This document shows positions 53,742-63,089 of a DNA stretch of 64,000 nucleotides, piece by piece. The position numbers were made by a program, and so were the translations under genes. Position 1 is the first letter of the stretch. Every line of letters begins with the position of its first letter. The notes beneath the pieces were generated by a model that was given only the letters and a program-made list of their open reading frames with translations, made no database searches and was not told where the DNA came from. The stretch covers positions 511,440 through 575,439 of the forward strand of contig JAOARC010000037.1 in the NCBI GenBank assembly GCA_025210745.1. The letters are read 5' to 3'. Source of the stretch: Bacteriovoracaceae bacterium (GTDB taxonomy: Bacteria > Bdellovibrionota > Bacteriovoracia > Bacteriovoracales > Bacteriovoracaceae).

Positions 53742-53759
53742 TTGGCACCTTATGTGCAA
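53742..53759 (+). promoter_or_regulatory. Sigma54-type (-24/-12) promoter of the first small peptide gene
   Basis: TTGGCAC (53742-53748) and TGCA (53755-53758) give TTGGCACCTTATGTGCAA, with the invariant GG and GC separated by the required 10 bp. It matches TGGCACG-N4-TTGCW at most positions and lies 37 nt before the ATG at 53796. Confidence 0.75.
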
Positions 53760-53795
53760 TATGAATAACAAGAGAATTAAAGAGAGGAGAATTTT

Positions 53796-53969
53796 ATGAA
53801 ATCAATTATTTTAACAGCATTTTTAGTTTTATCTTTTAACTTACTAGCAGTTGAAACTCATTCTGCAGATTGTCCTGCTTTAGCAGAGGATAATTCAAGA
53901 TCTGTAAAAGTTGTAAAGCAAGATAAAAAAGAAGGACAGAAGAAAGAAAAAGTTAAAGCTAATATTTAA
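53796..53969 (+). CDS. Small secreted single-cysteine peptide, family A
   Basis: This 57-residue ORF has a signal peptide (MKSIILTAFLVLSFNLLA) and a mature peptide of about 39 residues with one Cys (SADCPALAEDNSRSVKVVKQ) and a lysine-rich tail. A GAGGAG site precedes the ATG. The mature part shares the pattern DC-x-AL-x-x-D-x-x-R-x-VKVV with the peptide at 54143, so the two are paralogues. Its sigma54 promoter and its own terminator make it a complete unit. No family is recognised; secreted small protein of unknown function. Confidence 0.72.
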   Translation: MKSIILTAFLVLSFNLLAVETHSADCPALAEDNSRSVKVVKQDKKEGQKKEKVKANI

Positions 53970-53983
53970 TTTAATATTTTTAC

Positions 53984-54014
53984 GCCCTAGAATTTTCTTT
54001 CTAGGGCTTTTTTT
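53984..54014 (+). terminator. Terminator of the first small peptide gene
   Basis: GCCCTAG (53984-53990) pairs with CTAGGGC (54001-54007) around a short A/T loop, then a run of seven T. Confidence 0.88.
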
Positions 54015-54088
54015 GTTCATAAATTAAACAGTGTCCATAAATAATTCAGTAAAATTACGTAAAAACAGTATCTTAAAGTACATAAAAA

Positions 54089-54104
54089 TGGCATGGTTCC
54101 TGCT
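54089..54104 (+). promoter_or_regulatory. Sigma54-type (-24/-12) promoter of the second small peptide gene
   Basis: TGGCATGGTTCCTGCT has the GG (54090-54091) and GC (54102-54103) of a -24/-12 promoter separated by exactly 10 bp and matches TGGCACG-N4-TTGCW except at two positions. It lies 39 nt before the ATG at 54143, the same distance as for the first peptide gene. Confidence 0.75.
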
Positions 54105-54142
54105 TTATTAAATGGTATATAAAAGCAAAAAGGAGAGAACTT

Positions 54143-54313
54143 ATGAAAAAACTATTTATCTTATTTACTTTAACATTATCTTTAAACACATTTGCTGAGC
54201 AATCAATTCATGAAGATTGTGCAGCTTTATCTGGTGATACTAGAGATGTTAAGGTTGTAGATACAACAAAAGAAGTTAAGGATAGCGATAAAGTAAAAAC
54301 AACTCAAAAGTAA
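54143..54313 (+). CDS. Small secreted single-cysteine peptide, family A
   Basis: This 56-residue ORF has a signal peptide (MKKLFILFTLTLSLNTFA) and a mature peptide of about 38 residues (EQSIHEDCAALSGDTRDVKV...) with one Cys and a Lys/Asp-rich tail. It aligns with the peptide at 53796 at DC-x-AL, D, R and VKVV. An AGGAGAG site precedes the ATG. It ends 4 nt before a convergent gene. With its own sigma54 promoter it is expressed on its own. Function unknown. Confidence 0.72.
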   Translation: MKKLFILFTLTLSLNTFAEQSIHEDCAALSGDTRDVKVVDTTKEVKDSDKVKTTQK

Positions 54314-54317
54314 GGCT

Positions 54318-54593
54318 TTAGTGGCCAATTAAAGAATCGAGCTTTTTTTTCTCTGATTCTAAGATCTTTTCTTGAGGTTTAGGTTTCTTTGTAGATAAAG
54401 CTTTTTTCGTGATTTCAGAAGATTTTTTTACTGATCTATCGATACTTTTAGTAACACTTTGCTTTATGTCATTTCCAAGTGGGCCAACGACATCATAAAG
54501 GTGATTAAATAATGGAGTCTTTCCAATATTAATAGATAGAATTAAAAAACTTACTAGAAATGTAATAAGGAACTTTATTGTAAACCAAATCAT
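54318..54593 (-). CDS. Small membrane protein with Lys-rich tail
   Basis: This 91-residue protein has one N-terminal membrane segment (WFTIKFLITFLVSFLILSI), then a short hydrophobic-to-amphipathic stretch and a strongly charged, lysine-rich tail with likely coiled-coil character. It overlaps the response-regulator gene by 4 nt and so probably works with it. No family recognised. The gene converges with the small peptide gene at 54143. Confidence 0.65.
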   Translation of the reverse strand: MIWFTIKFLITFLVSFLILSINIGKTPLFNHLYDVVGPLGNDIKQSVTKSIDRSVKKSSEITKKALSTKKPKPQEKILESEKKKLDSLIGH

Positions 54594-54979
54594 GTAAAAG
54601 CCTTTGTGTTTTGAATTCTTTCGATTGATGAAAAAAGATTTTCTTCACTAAATGGCTTTTTGATATAGTCGCAAACGCCAATATTGATAGCATCAATAAT
54701 TAGTTTATCATTATCTAGTGTAGATGTAATGATAATTGGAAGTTCTGGTTTTATAGTAAGCGCTAGTTTAGAAAGTTCAATTCCTGTTATTTCAGGCATA
54801 ACCATATCTGTAATTAAAAGATCTATAGAGTTTGATTCGATATATTTAAAAGTATCTTTTGCATTGTTAAAAGTTGCAATGACATTATATTTAGGATTTT
54901 TTGAAATAGTCTCCTTAAGACATTCAATGGCAAAGTTGGAGTCATCTACAAGGACAATATTAAATGATTTATCTTTCAT
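54590..54979 (-). CDS. Single-domain CheY-like response regulator
   Basis: This 129-residue protein is a receiver domain alone: acidic pair Asp12-Asp13 in LVDDSNF, phosphoacceptor Asp58 in LLITDMVMPE, Thr/Ser in IITST (85-86) and the conserved Lys in DYIKKPF. It lacks an output domain, so it acts like CheY or Spo0F on a partner, not as a sigma54 activator. There is no ribosome site before the ATG. It lies downstream of the lon 2 terminator, in line with the small membrane protein gene. Confidence 0.87.
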   Translation of the reverse strand: MKDKSFNIVLVDDSNFAIECLKETISKNPKYNVIATFNNAKDTFKYIESNSIDLLITDMVMPEITGIELSKLALTIKPELPIIITSTLDNDKLIIDAINIGVCDYIKKPFSEENLFSSIERIQNTKAFT

Positions 54980-54998
54980 ATATATAATTATATAGGAA

Positions 54999-55038
54999 AA
55001 AAAGAAAAAAAAAAGGCAGAGTTTAAACTCTGCCTTTT
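54999..55038 (-). terminator. Terminator downstream of lon 2
   Basis: The 28 bp palindrome AAAAGGCAGAGTTT/AAACTCTGCCTTTT (55011-55038) gives a perfect hairpin on the minus strand, followed by a long T-rich run. It separates lon 2 from the response-regulator gene. Confidence 0.9.
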
Positions 55039-55042
55039 AGTT

Positions 55043-57457
55043 TTATGCAGCCGCATTTGGCTTTATTTGTGGTTTGTGTATTTTAGAGTCCGATGTTTTT
55101 ACTTTGTTTTCTTCCCAGTCAACTAAAGCAATACTTAATACTTCTTTAAAGTTTTTTACAGGAATGAAATTTAATTTTTTTCTATATTCATCAGGAATAT
55201 CTTTTAAATCTTTTTGATTTTTCCAAGGAATAATTACCGTCTCAATACCGCATCTCATTGCGGCTAAAGCTTTTTCTTTAATGCCACCAACTGGTAGAAC
55301 TTTTCCAGTCAAGGTGATTTCACCTGTCATTGCAATATCTTTACTAATTAAGGTATCAGTAAGTAGAGAAACGATCGTTGTTGCTAGCGTGATACCTGCA
55401 CTCGGTCCATCTTTGGGAATTGCACCAGCTGGAAGATGAATATGAATTTCATTTTCATCAAAGATATCTTCATTTATACCAAGCATTTTTGTATTACTTC
55501 TAATATATCCCATAGCTGCTTGAGCAGATTCTTTCATTACATCACCAAGTTGTCCGGTCAGAGTAACACCTCTTCCTTTCATCTTTGTTGATTCAATAAA
55601 AAGAATTTCCCCACCATGTGCAGTCCAGGCAAGACCTGTTGCGACACCAACTTCATCAAACTCTTTACCATCTTCTTTGGAATAAGGAGCTGGTCCTAAT
55701 AGTTCTTCTACAATGTTATGGATAACTTGAACTTTATGCTGTTCACCAGTTGCAATTTTTTTGGCAACTTTTCTACATAAAGATCCAATTTGTCTTTCAA
55801 GATTTCTCAGTCCTGCTTCTCTTGTAAAGCCCGTGATCACTTTTTCAATTCCATCATCATGAAACTCTATATGATTGTCATTAATTCCATTTTCATCCAT
55901 ATGTTTTGGAATTAAATATTTCTTAGATATTTGAAGTTTTTCTTCTTGTGTATAACCAGCAAGACTAATAACTTCCATTCTATCTCTTAGTGGCCCTGGA
56001 ATTTGATCTAATACATTTGCAGTTGCAATAAACATTACATCAGATAAATCATAGCCAACATTTAGATAATGATCTCTAAAATCTGTATTTTGTGAAGGAT
56101 CAAGAACTTCTAGTAAAGCACTCGAGGGATCACCTTTATAGTCAGAACCCATTTTATCTAACTCATCTAGCATGATAATAGGGTTTGTTGTTTTAGCTTG
56201 TTTCATTGCTTGGATAAATCGTCCTGGCATAGCACCAACATATGTTCTTCTATGACCTCTTATTTCTGATTCATCTTTTACACCACCAAGAGAAATTCTT
56301 ACAAACTCTCTACCTGTAGCTTTTGCAATAGATTTTCCTAGAGACGTTTTTCCAACTCCAGGAGGCCCTGAAAAGCAAAGAATTGGACCTCTAGCACTTC
56401 CACCTTTAAGTGTTCTAACTGCAAGGTGTTCCAGAATCCTTTCTTTTATAATACTTAGTTCGTAATGATCTTGGTCCAAAGTTTCTTGAGCAAAATTTAA
56501 ATCTAAAATTTCTTCTGACTTTTCTTGCCAAGGTAGATCAACCATCCAATCTAGATAATTTCTTAGAGTACTTGATTCACTTGAGTCAGGATGCATTCTT
56601 TCTAATCTTGCTAATTGTTTCATAGCTTCATCATGAGCATCTTGTGGCATTTTTTTATTTGAAATTTTCTCCTTTAAAAGAGAAAATTCATTTTGATTAT
56701 CATTATCACCTTTTAAATCAGATTTGATTTGGTTAATTTGCTCTCTTAATAAATATTCTTTTTGAGCATCTGATAAGTTCTCAACATTTCCAGCTTTAAG
56801 TTTTGCTTGGGCCTCTAATATTTCAATCTCTTTTAAAAGTATCGAGTTGATAAGTTCCAATCTTTCGTTCGGATTATTTGTTTCTAGCACTTTTTGTGCT
56901 TGTTCTACTTTTAGATTTAAGTTGGATGCAACTAAGTCAGACAGTCTCCCCGGATCTTGTATATCTTCAAGAACCATTAGAATATCTGGTGATAAAACTT
57001 TACCGATATTAATAACTTTTTCAAGATTTTCTCTTACTGATCTCATTAAAGCTTCAGTTTGAGTTGTTACTTCTAAAGCTTCTTGATCTACTTTCTCTAC
57101 ACTAACTTTGAAGAAGGGGGTTTGTGTTTCAAAATTTGTAATTCTTGCTTTAGATAAACCTTGAATTAGAATTTTGATTCTTCCATCTGGTAACTTTCTC
57201 ATTCTCATAATCATGGCAACTGTTCCTAAGCCATGTATTTCATCAGGAGAAGGCTCTTCAGTATTCATATCTTTTTGACTAGAAAGTAAGATCATTCTAT
57301 CTGTATTATTAAGTGCTTCTTCAACAGCTGCGATTGATGATTCTCTTCCTACAAAAAGAGGTAGAATCATAAAAGGGTACACAACTAGGTCTCTTATTGG
57401 CAGGAGAGGGAGTGTATCTTTAAATTCAATGTTATCACCCTCGTAATTAGTCACCAT
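55043..57457 (-). CDS. lon: ATP-dependent protease Lon, copy 2
   Basis: This 804-residue Lon (start ATG at 57457, with an ideal GGAGG site just upstream; a longer frame begins at 57472) has the N-terminal LON domain (LPLLPIRDLVVYPFMILPLFVG), Walker A GPPGVGKT (about 364-371), Walker B IIMLDELDKMG and the protease dyad Ser686 (PKDGPSAG) and Lys729 (GGIKEK). It is closer to canonical Lon than copy 1: it has no lysine-rich insert. It ends in a short Asp/Lys/Pro tail (KTSDSKIHKPQIKPNAAA). Myxococcus and Bdellovibrio also carry two Lon proteins with different roles. Confidence 0.97.
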   Translation of the reverse strand: MVTNYEGDNIEFKDTLPLLPIRDLVVYPFMILPLFVGRESSIAAVEEALNNTDRMILLSSQKDMNTEEPSPDEIHGLGTVAMIMRMRKLPDGRIKILIQGLSKARITNFETQTPFFKVSVEKVDQEALEVTTQTEALMRSVRENLEKVINIGKVLSPDILMVLEDIQDPGRLSDLVASNLNLKVEQAQKVLETNNPNERLELINSILLKEIEILEAQAKLKAGNVENLSDAQKEYLLREQINQIKSDLKGDNDNQNEFSLLKEKISNKKMPQDAHDEAMKQLARLERMHPDSSESSTLRNYLDWMVDLPWQEKSEEILDLNFAQETLDQDHYELSIIKERILEHLAVRTLKGGSARGPILCFSGPPGVGKTSLGKSIAKATGREFVRISLGGVKDESEIRGHRRTYVGAMPGRFIQAMKQAKTTNPIIMLDELDKMGSDYKGDPSSALLEVLDPSQNTDFRDHYLNVGYDLSDVMFIATANVLDQIPGPLRDRMEVISLAGYTQEEKLQISKKYLIPKHMDENGINDNHIEFHDDGIEKVITGFTREAGLRNLERQIGSLCRKVAKKIATGEQHKVQVIHNIVEELLGPAPYSKEDGKEFDEVGVATGLAWTAHGGEILFIESTKMKGRGVTLTGQLGDVMKESAQAAMGYIRSNTKMLGINEDIFDENEIHIHLPAGAIPKDGPSAGITLATTIVSLLTDTLISKDIAMTGEITLTGKVLPVGGIKEKALAAMRCGIETVIIPWKNQKDLKDIPDEYRKKLNFIPVKNFKEVLSIALVDWEENKVKTSDSKIHKPQIKPNAAA

Positions 57458-57644
57458 ATTGTTCCTCCACATATATTTTGAACTTTTGTTTTTACAAATC
57501 CTTTTGCTAAGTAATTTATCGTCATTAAGAAACTCAATCTTGAATAGAAAAATAAATTTATTTTTAGAAAAAACAATTTTAAAAAAAGCTCTTATTTGTT
57601 AGTATCTATAGGTATTTTCACACATTAGATAAAATGGATTTTAT

Positions 57645-59030
57645 ATGTCTGACAAAATTAGTATTGTTATTTTAGCTGCTGGAAAGGGAACTCGCTTAAA
57701 AATGGATATCCCAAAACCACTTGTAAAATTAGAAAAACATTCGTTAGTAGACTACGTTATAAATGCTTCTAAAAATATTGGGGATATTTGTCTCGTTACA
57801 GGACATCAAAAGCAGTTAGTAGAACAACACATAGAAGATAAATTTAAAGATCTAAATATTAGTTTCGTTCACCAGCAAGAGCAACTTGGAACAGGTCATG
57901 CTGTCCAAACTTACATCGAACAGTTTTCGGACTTTAAAAGTTATAAATATACTATCGTTGCTTGTGCAGATACTCCTTTGTTAGAAGAAATAGTCTTTAA
58001 GGAATTAATTGAAAAAATGACCCGGGAAAATTTGGATGCAGTTGCAACAACTTTTAAAACCGAGAATCCTTTTGGATATGGAAGAATTGTAAGGTCTGAA
58101 GTTGGAGGTCTAAGTATAGTTGAACAAAAAGATACTAGTGATGAACAAAGACTGATTAATGAAGTAAATGCAGGTCTATATATATTTAAAACAGACTATT
58201 TGGCTCAGATGATCTCTAGTTTAGATAATGACAATAACTCTGGTGAGTTTTACCTAACAGATACTTTCAAAGAGGGTGCAAATGTAAAAGCGCTTATGTT
58301 TGAAGATAAAAACTATTTTTTAGGAATTAATGACCTTTATCAACTTAGTGTAGCTACTCGAAAGTATATGGGAAGAAACATAAAAAATTTGTCTGTTGAT
58401 GGAGTAAGGTTTTTAGATGTTTCTCATACATACTGTTTTTCAAAAAAGATTGGGCAGGGAACTTTAATTTATCCAAACGCTCATATTGATAGTGCATCAA
58501 TTATTGGAAGAGATGTTATTATTGAGCCAGGATGCTTCATCGAAAATTCCACGATAGAAGACGGTGCTCATATTAAAGCTAATTCATATATAACTGATTC
58601 TATCGTTAGAAAAAAAGCAAAAATAGGTCCAATGGTACAGCTAAGACCTGGAAGTGATATTGGCGAAGGTGCAAAATTAGGAAATTTTGTAGAAATTAAA
58701 AAATCTATTGTAAGAGAAAATGCAAGTGTCAGTCATTTAAGTTATATTGGAGATGCTGATATTGGAAAAGATGTAAATATTGGTTGTGGTTTTATTACAT
58801 GTAATTATGACGGAGCTAATAAGCATAAAACAGTTATTGGAGAAGGTTCATTTATTGGGTCAGACTGTCAAATGATTGCGCCAATTAATATTGGAAAGAA
58901 AGCTTATATTGGATCCGGTTCAACGATAAATAAGAATGTTCCTGATGGAGCTTTTGCAATAGCAAGAGAACGTCAAGTTACTAAAGAGGGAATGGCTAAA
59001 AAGTTTATAAAAATAAAGGATAAAAAATAA
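57645..59030 (+). CDS. glmU: Bifunctional UDP-GlcNAc pyrophosphorylase / glucosamine-1-P acetyltransferase GlmU
   Basis: GlmU makes UDP-GlcNAc for peptidoglycan and LPS. The 461-residue protein has the N-terminal uridyltransferase domain with LAAGKGTRLKMDIPKPL (residues about 10-25), the segment EQLGTGHAVQ and VNAGLYIF, then a left-handed beta-helix acetyltransferase domain made of hexapeptide repeats (from about 255), with SHLSYIGDADIG and CNYDGANKHKT in the active site. It shares one base with glmS. The glmU-glmS order is the standard amino-sugar operon. Confidence 0.97.
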   Translation: MSDKISIVILAAGKGTRLKMDIPKPLVKLEKHSLVDYVINASKNIGDICLVTGHQKQLVEQHIEDKFKDLNISFVHQQEQLGTGHAVQTYIEQFSDFKSYKYTIVACADTPLLEEIVFKELIEKMTRENLDAVATTFKTENPFGYGRIVRSEVGGLSIVEQKDTSDEQRLINEVNAGLYIFKTDYLAQMISSLDNDNNSGEFYLTDTFKEGANVKALMFEDKNYFLGINDLYQLSVATRKYMGRNIKNLSVDGVRFLDVSHTYCFSKKIGQGTLIYPNAHIDSASIIGRDVIIEPGCFIENSTIEDGAHIKANSYITDSIVRKKAKIGPMVQLRPGSDIGEGAKLGNFVEIKKSIVRENASVSHLSYIGDADIGKDVNIGCGFITCNYDGANKHKTVIGEGSFIGSDCQMIAPINIGKKAYIGSGSTINKNVPDGAFAIARERQVTKEGMAKKFIKIKDKK

Positions 59031-60844
59031 TGTGCGGTATTGTAGGATATGCGGGAAAGAGTAATGGGGTTATTCCTGTTTTAGAGGGGTTATCTAGACT
59101 TGAGTATAGAGGCTATGATTCAAGTGGTATAAGTACAAAAGTAGAGAATGACTTATCAGTATATAAAAAGGAAGGCAAATTAGAAAATCTTAGAACTCAT
59201 ATTAAAGATTTAAATTTAACTTCAAATTTATGTATTGGACACACTAGATGGGCAACTCATGGAGCTGTTAATGATACTAATGCTCATCCTCATGGAAATG
59301 AAATTTTTTCTATTGTTCATAACGGTATTATTGAAAATGCAAATATACTTCGTGAAGATTTAAAGTCTAAAGGATATAATTTTAATTCAGAAACAGATAC
59401 CGAAGTTTTTCTTTGGTCAATAACAGACCTTTATAAAAAAACAAATGATATTGAAAAATCAATTATTGAAACATTTAAAAAAGTAGATGGAAACTCTGCT
59501 TTTGTTATTATGAATAAAGAAAATAATAAAATGTATTCAATAAAAAGAAGTGCTCCTTTGGTTTGTGGATTAAATTCAAATAGTAATGAAACATATATGT
59601 CATCTGATCCTTACGCTTTAGTAGGTTTTGCTGATAAAATCTACTTTCCTGAAGATGGTATTCTTTGTATTGCTGATTATACAAGCTTAACAAATGTTTT
59701 AAAGTTTAAAAATTTAGATGGTTCAACTTCGAAGGATTATAAGGTTCAAGATAATACAATGGAAATGGAGTCTGTTACAAAAGGTGGATATGACCACTTT
59801 ATGTTAAAAGAAATTTTTGAACAACCTGGTCTTATTAGAAAGTTAACTCAATTATATTTATCAGATGATGGTGTTAAAGATTTAAATAACTTTGAAAAAT
59901 TTTCTTCAAAAAATTATATACATCTAGCTGCTTGTGGAACAGCTTTACATGCTGGATATGTAATTAAAAATTTTATTGAAAGAGAAACAAAGATAAAGGT
60001 TGGAACAGACTTTGCTAGTGAATTTAGATATAGAAAACCAAATATTTCAAAAGATGATTTAGGGCTTTTTATCAGCCAATCGGGTGAAACTGCTGATACA
60101 TTAGCATGCCAACAGATGTGTAAGGATGAACAGCTATATACTTTATCGATTGTAAATGTAAATGGTTCTACTTTATTTAGAGAGTGCGATAAGAACTTAC
60201 TTATTCATGCTGGAGTAGAGATCGGTGTTGCAAGTACAAAAGCTTTTACACAGCAGGTACTTGTTGGTCTTTTACTTTCAAAAGCATTAGCAAGTAATAT
60301 TGATAAAGATGTATTGTTAAAAGAATTTAACACTTTGGCCAGTAGAGTTGAGGATGTGCTTTCTCGTAAAGATGAAATTAAGAATATTGCTAGAGCGATT
60401 TACAATAAAAAAGGTTTTATTTTTACTGGAAGAGGAGAACAATATCCAATTGCCCTAGAAGGAGCTTTAAAGTTAAAAGAAATTGCTTATGTTCATGCTG
60501 AAGGATATGCTGCTGGAGAATTAAAGCATGGGCCAATATCTTTAATTGATGAAGATATGGTAAATGTAGCGATTATTACTCCTGATCTCTACGATAAAAC
60601 TTATTCTAATGCTCAAGAAGTAAAAGCAAGAAAAGGAATCCTTGTTTCTGTTGGAGAAGTTAATAATAAAGAACTAGAAAATGATAGCGATTACTATTTT
60701 GGAATAGATTTTGATGGTTTAGTTCACACAAAACCTGTTATAACAAATGTTGTTCTTCAATTGTTAAGTTATCATATAGCAAAAATTAAAGGGACAGATA
60801 TAGATAAACCAAGAAATCTTGCTAAGTCTGTAACTGTTGAATAA
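59030..60844 (+). CDS. glmS: Glutamine-fructose-6-phosphate aminotransferase
   Basis: GlmS makes glucosamine-6-phosphate from fructose-6-phosphate and glutamine, the first step toward UDP-GlcNAc. The 604-residue protein has the N-terminal class II glutaminase with nucleophile Cys2 (MCGIVGYAG), HTRWATHG and the SIS domains with SGETADT and the conserved C-terminal VTVE. It starts in the last base of glmU, so the two are coupled. No glmS ribozyme motif was seen upstream, and the intergenic space is absent. Confidence 0.98.
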   Translation: MCGIVGYAGKSNGVIPVLEGLSRLEYRGYDSSGISTKVENDLSVYKKEGKLENLRTHIKDLNLTSNLCIGHTRWATHGAVNDTNAHPHGNEIFSIVHNGIIENANILREDLKSKGYNFNSETDTEVFLWSITDLYKKTNDIEKSIIETFKKVDGNSAFVIMNKENNKMYSIKRSAPLVCGLNSNSNETYMSSDPYALVGFADKIYFPEDGILCIADYTSLTNVLKFKNLDGSTSKDYKVQDNTMEMESVTKGGYDHFMLKEIFEQPGLIRKLTQLYLSDDGVKDLNNFEKFSSKNYIHLAACGTALHAGYVIKNFIERETKIKVGTDFASEFRYRKPNISKDDLGLFISQSGETADTLACQQMCKDEQLYTLSIVNVNGSTLFRECDKNLLIHAGVEIGVASTKAFTQQVLVGLLLSKALASNIDKDVLLKEFNTLASRVEDVLSRKDEIKNIARAIYNKKGFIFTGRGEQYPIALEGALKLKEIAYVHAEGYAAGELKHGPISLIDEDMVNVAIITPDLYDKTYSNAQEVKARKGILVSVGEVNNKELENDSDYYFGIDFDGLVHTKPVITNVVLQLLSYHIAKIKGTDIDKPRNLAKSVTVE

Positions 60845-60847
60845 TAA

Positions 60848-63088
60848 ATGAATTTAGAGCATTTAAACGAAGTTCAAAGGCAGGCGGTTCTACAAGTTGA
60901 TGGACCGCTTATGTTATTAGCTGGAGCTGGTTCTGGAAAAACTCGTACTTTAGTAACTAAAATACAGTATTTGTTAGATGTAAAAAATATTTCTCCATTT
61001 AAAATGTTGGCTGTTACCTTTTCCAATAAAGCAGCTAAGGAAATGAGAGATAGAATATCTAAAGAGTCTAAGTGTGATCTTGGGGCACTTCAAATAACAA
61101 CTTTTCATGCATTTTGTTCAAGATTATTACGAACAGAAGCAAATTATCTTGGCTTAACAAGAAATTTTTCCATTTATGATACATCAGAATCTAAAAGTAT
61201 AATTAAAAGTATTCTGTCTAAAAGAGGAATAAGTTTAAAAGAAATTAGTCCAAATGAAGTTCTTTATTATATTGATGGCTTAAATAATATTGGCCATTAT
61301 GTAAATTCACAGCACGATGAAGAAGAAATAGACAAGGATGATCCTTTTTATGAATATTATTTAGAATATCAGTCCGAACTTCATAAATCGAATGCTGTAG
61401 ATTTTGGTGGCTTAATTACTGGAGCCTTAAAACTTTTTAATACTTATCCAGAAGTATTAGAAAGATATCAAAAGCGATATGAATATATTTTAGTTGATGA
61501 GTATCAAGATACTAATAGAGCTCAGTTTAATTTGATCACAAAGTTAGCACACCTAAAAAAGAATATTTGTGTTGTTGGTGATGAAGACCAATCTATTTAT
61601 TCATGGCGTGGTGCGGATATAAGAAATATTCTAGATTTTGAAACAGTTTATTCTGATGCAAAACTTATAAAACTAGAACAAAATTATAGATCTAGTAAAA
61701 ATATTATTGAAGCTGCAACTGCTGTTATTACACATAACCAAGCTAGAAAAGGTAAGGATATGTGGACTGATAATGATCAGGGAGACTCGATTGAAGTAGT
61801 TGAATGTCAAGATGATAGAGTTGAAGCAGCTTTTATTGCTGATGAAATAAAAAAGCTTTTTAAAAAAGGGATTGATCCAAATGAAATTGCTGTTTTTTAT
61901 AGAACCAACGCTCAATCAAGAGTCATAGAAGATAGTTTAAGATCAACGAAAATACCTTATAAAGTTATTGCTGGAATTAAGTTTTACGAAAGAAAAGAAA
62001 TTAAAGATATTCTTTCTTATATGAAATTAATTGTGAATCCTAAAGACTCTTTGGCATTAAGTCGTATTATAAACGTACCAGTTAGAGGTATTGGGGCAAG
62101 AACTCTTAGAAAAATAGAGGATGAATCTATTAAAAATCAAGTTTCATTGTGGGAAATGTTAGAAATTCTTGTGGATAGCTATGATGATTACTCTTTTTTA
62201 AGATTAAGTAAAAAGGTTCAAAGCTCAATATCTAGATTTGTAACTCTTTTACAAGAATTAAAAATATTAAATGAGAAAAAAGAAAATCCATCTCATTTGT
62301 ATGAAAAGGCTTTAACTGAATCCGGCTATTATGAGTCATTAGTTGCAGAAAAGTCTTATGAGTCTCAAGCAAGAATAGAAAACCTTGATGAGCTTCTAAA
62401 CGGGATTAAACAGTATGAAATGGAGTCTCAGAATCCATCATTACTAGAATTTTTAGAAACGATAACATTAGACTCGTCTGTAGATGATGAAGAAAATGGA
62501 GATTATTCAGGCGAAGTATCTATGATGACTATTCATGGAGCTAAGGGGCTTGAGTATGAATATGTCTTTGTTGCTGGAGCGGAAGAAAATGTCTTTCCTT
62601 CTTTTCAAAGTGTTGATGGTGGAGAAGATGCTATAGAAGAGGAAAGAAGACTTTTTTATGTAGCAATGACAAGAGCAATGAAAAGGCTTTATATATTATT
62701 TGCTCAGGGAAGAATGCTTTGGGGAAGTATAAAGTTTAATGGCCCAAGTCGTTTTATTGATGAAATTCCAGATAATTATTATAAATGGACTTTTAAAGGT
62801 AAGGGAAAGTCTACAAATAAGAAGAAAAAACAAAACTTTTCAGGTGTCGATTATGATGATGAGTTTTCACAAGTAAACTCTTTTGAGGACCCCGAACATA
62901 CATATTATGTTTCATCTAATAATGACTCTACTTTTATAGAGGGAGAAATTGTTAAACATAAGCTTTATGGAGAAGGTTGTATTATGAATTCAGAAGGTTA
63001 TGGACAGGATGAAAAGGTTACTGTCAGGTTTAAAGATGGTGTTCAAAAAAAGTTTTTATTAAAATTTGCTCCAATAGAGAGGGTTTAA
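60848..63088 (+). CDS. uvrD: UvrD/PcrA-type 3'-5' DNA helicase
   Basis: This 746-residue SF1A helicase acts in excision and mismatch repair and in removing RecA or transcription blocks. Motifs are AGAGSGKTRTL (Walker A), VTFSNKAAKEMRDRI, DEYQDTNRAQ (motif II), GDEDQSIYSWRGA (motif III), QNYRS, MTIHGAKGLEYEYVF and VAMTRAMKRLY. The C-terminal 60 residues (VRFKDGVQKKFLLKFAPIER) are the Tudor-like RNA polymerase-binding domain of PcrA/UvrD. It lies 3 nt after glmS and 1 nt before the AsmA-like gene. Confidence 0.96.
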   Translation: MNLEHLNEVQRQAVLQVDGPLMLLAGAGSGKTRTLVTKIQYLLDVKNISPFKMLAVTFSNKAAKEMRDRISKESKCDLGALQITTFHAFCSRLLRTEANYLGLTRNFSIYDTSESKSIIKSILSKRGISLKEISPNEVLYYIDGLNNIGHYVNSQHDEEEIDKDDPFYEYYLEYQSELHKSNAVDFGGLITGALKLFNTYPEVLERYQKRYEYILVDEYQDTNRAQFNLITKLAHLKKNICVVGDEDQSIYSWRGADIRNILDFETVYSDAKLIKLEQNYRSSKNIIEAATAVITHNQARKGKDMWTDNDQGDSIEVVECQDDRVEAAFIADEIKKLFKKGIDPNEIAVFYRTNAQSRVIEDSLRSTKIPYKVIAGIKFYERKEIKDILSYMKLIVNPKDSLALSRIINVPVRGIGARTLRKIEDESIKNQVSLWEMLEILVDSYDDYSFLRLSKKVQSSISRFVTLLQELKILNEKKENPSHLYEKALTESGYYESLVAEKSYESQARIENLDELLNGIKQYEMESQNPSLLEFLETITLDSSVDDEENGDYSGEVSMMTIHGAKGLEYEYVFVAGAEENVFPSFQSVDGGEDAIEEERRLFYVAMTRAMKRLYILFAQGRMLWGSIKFNGPSRFIDEIPDNYYKWTFKGKGKSTNKKKKQNFSGVDYDDEFSQVNSFEDPEHTYYVSSNNDSTFIEGEIVKHKLYGEGCIMNSEGYGQDEKVTVRFKDGVQKKFLLKFAPIERV

Positions 63089-63089
63089 A

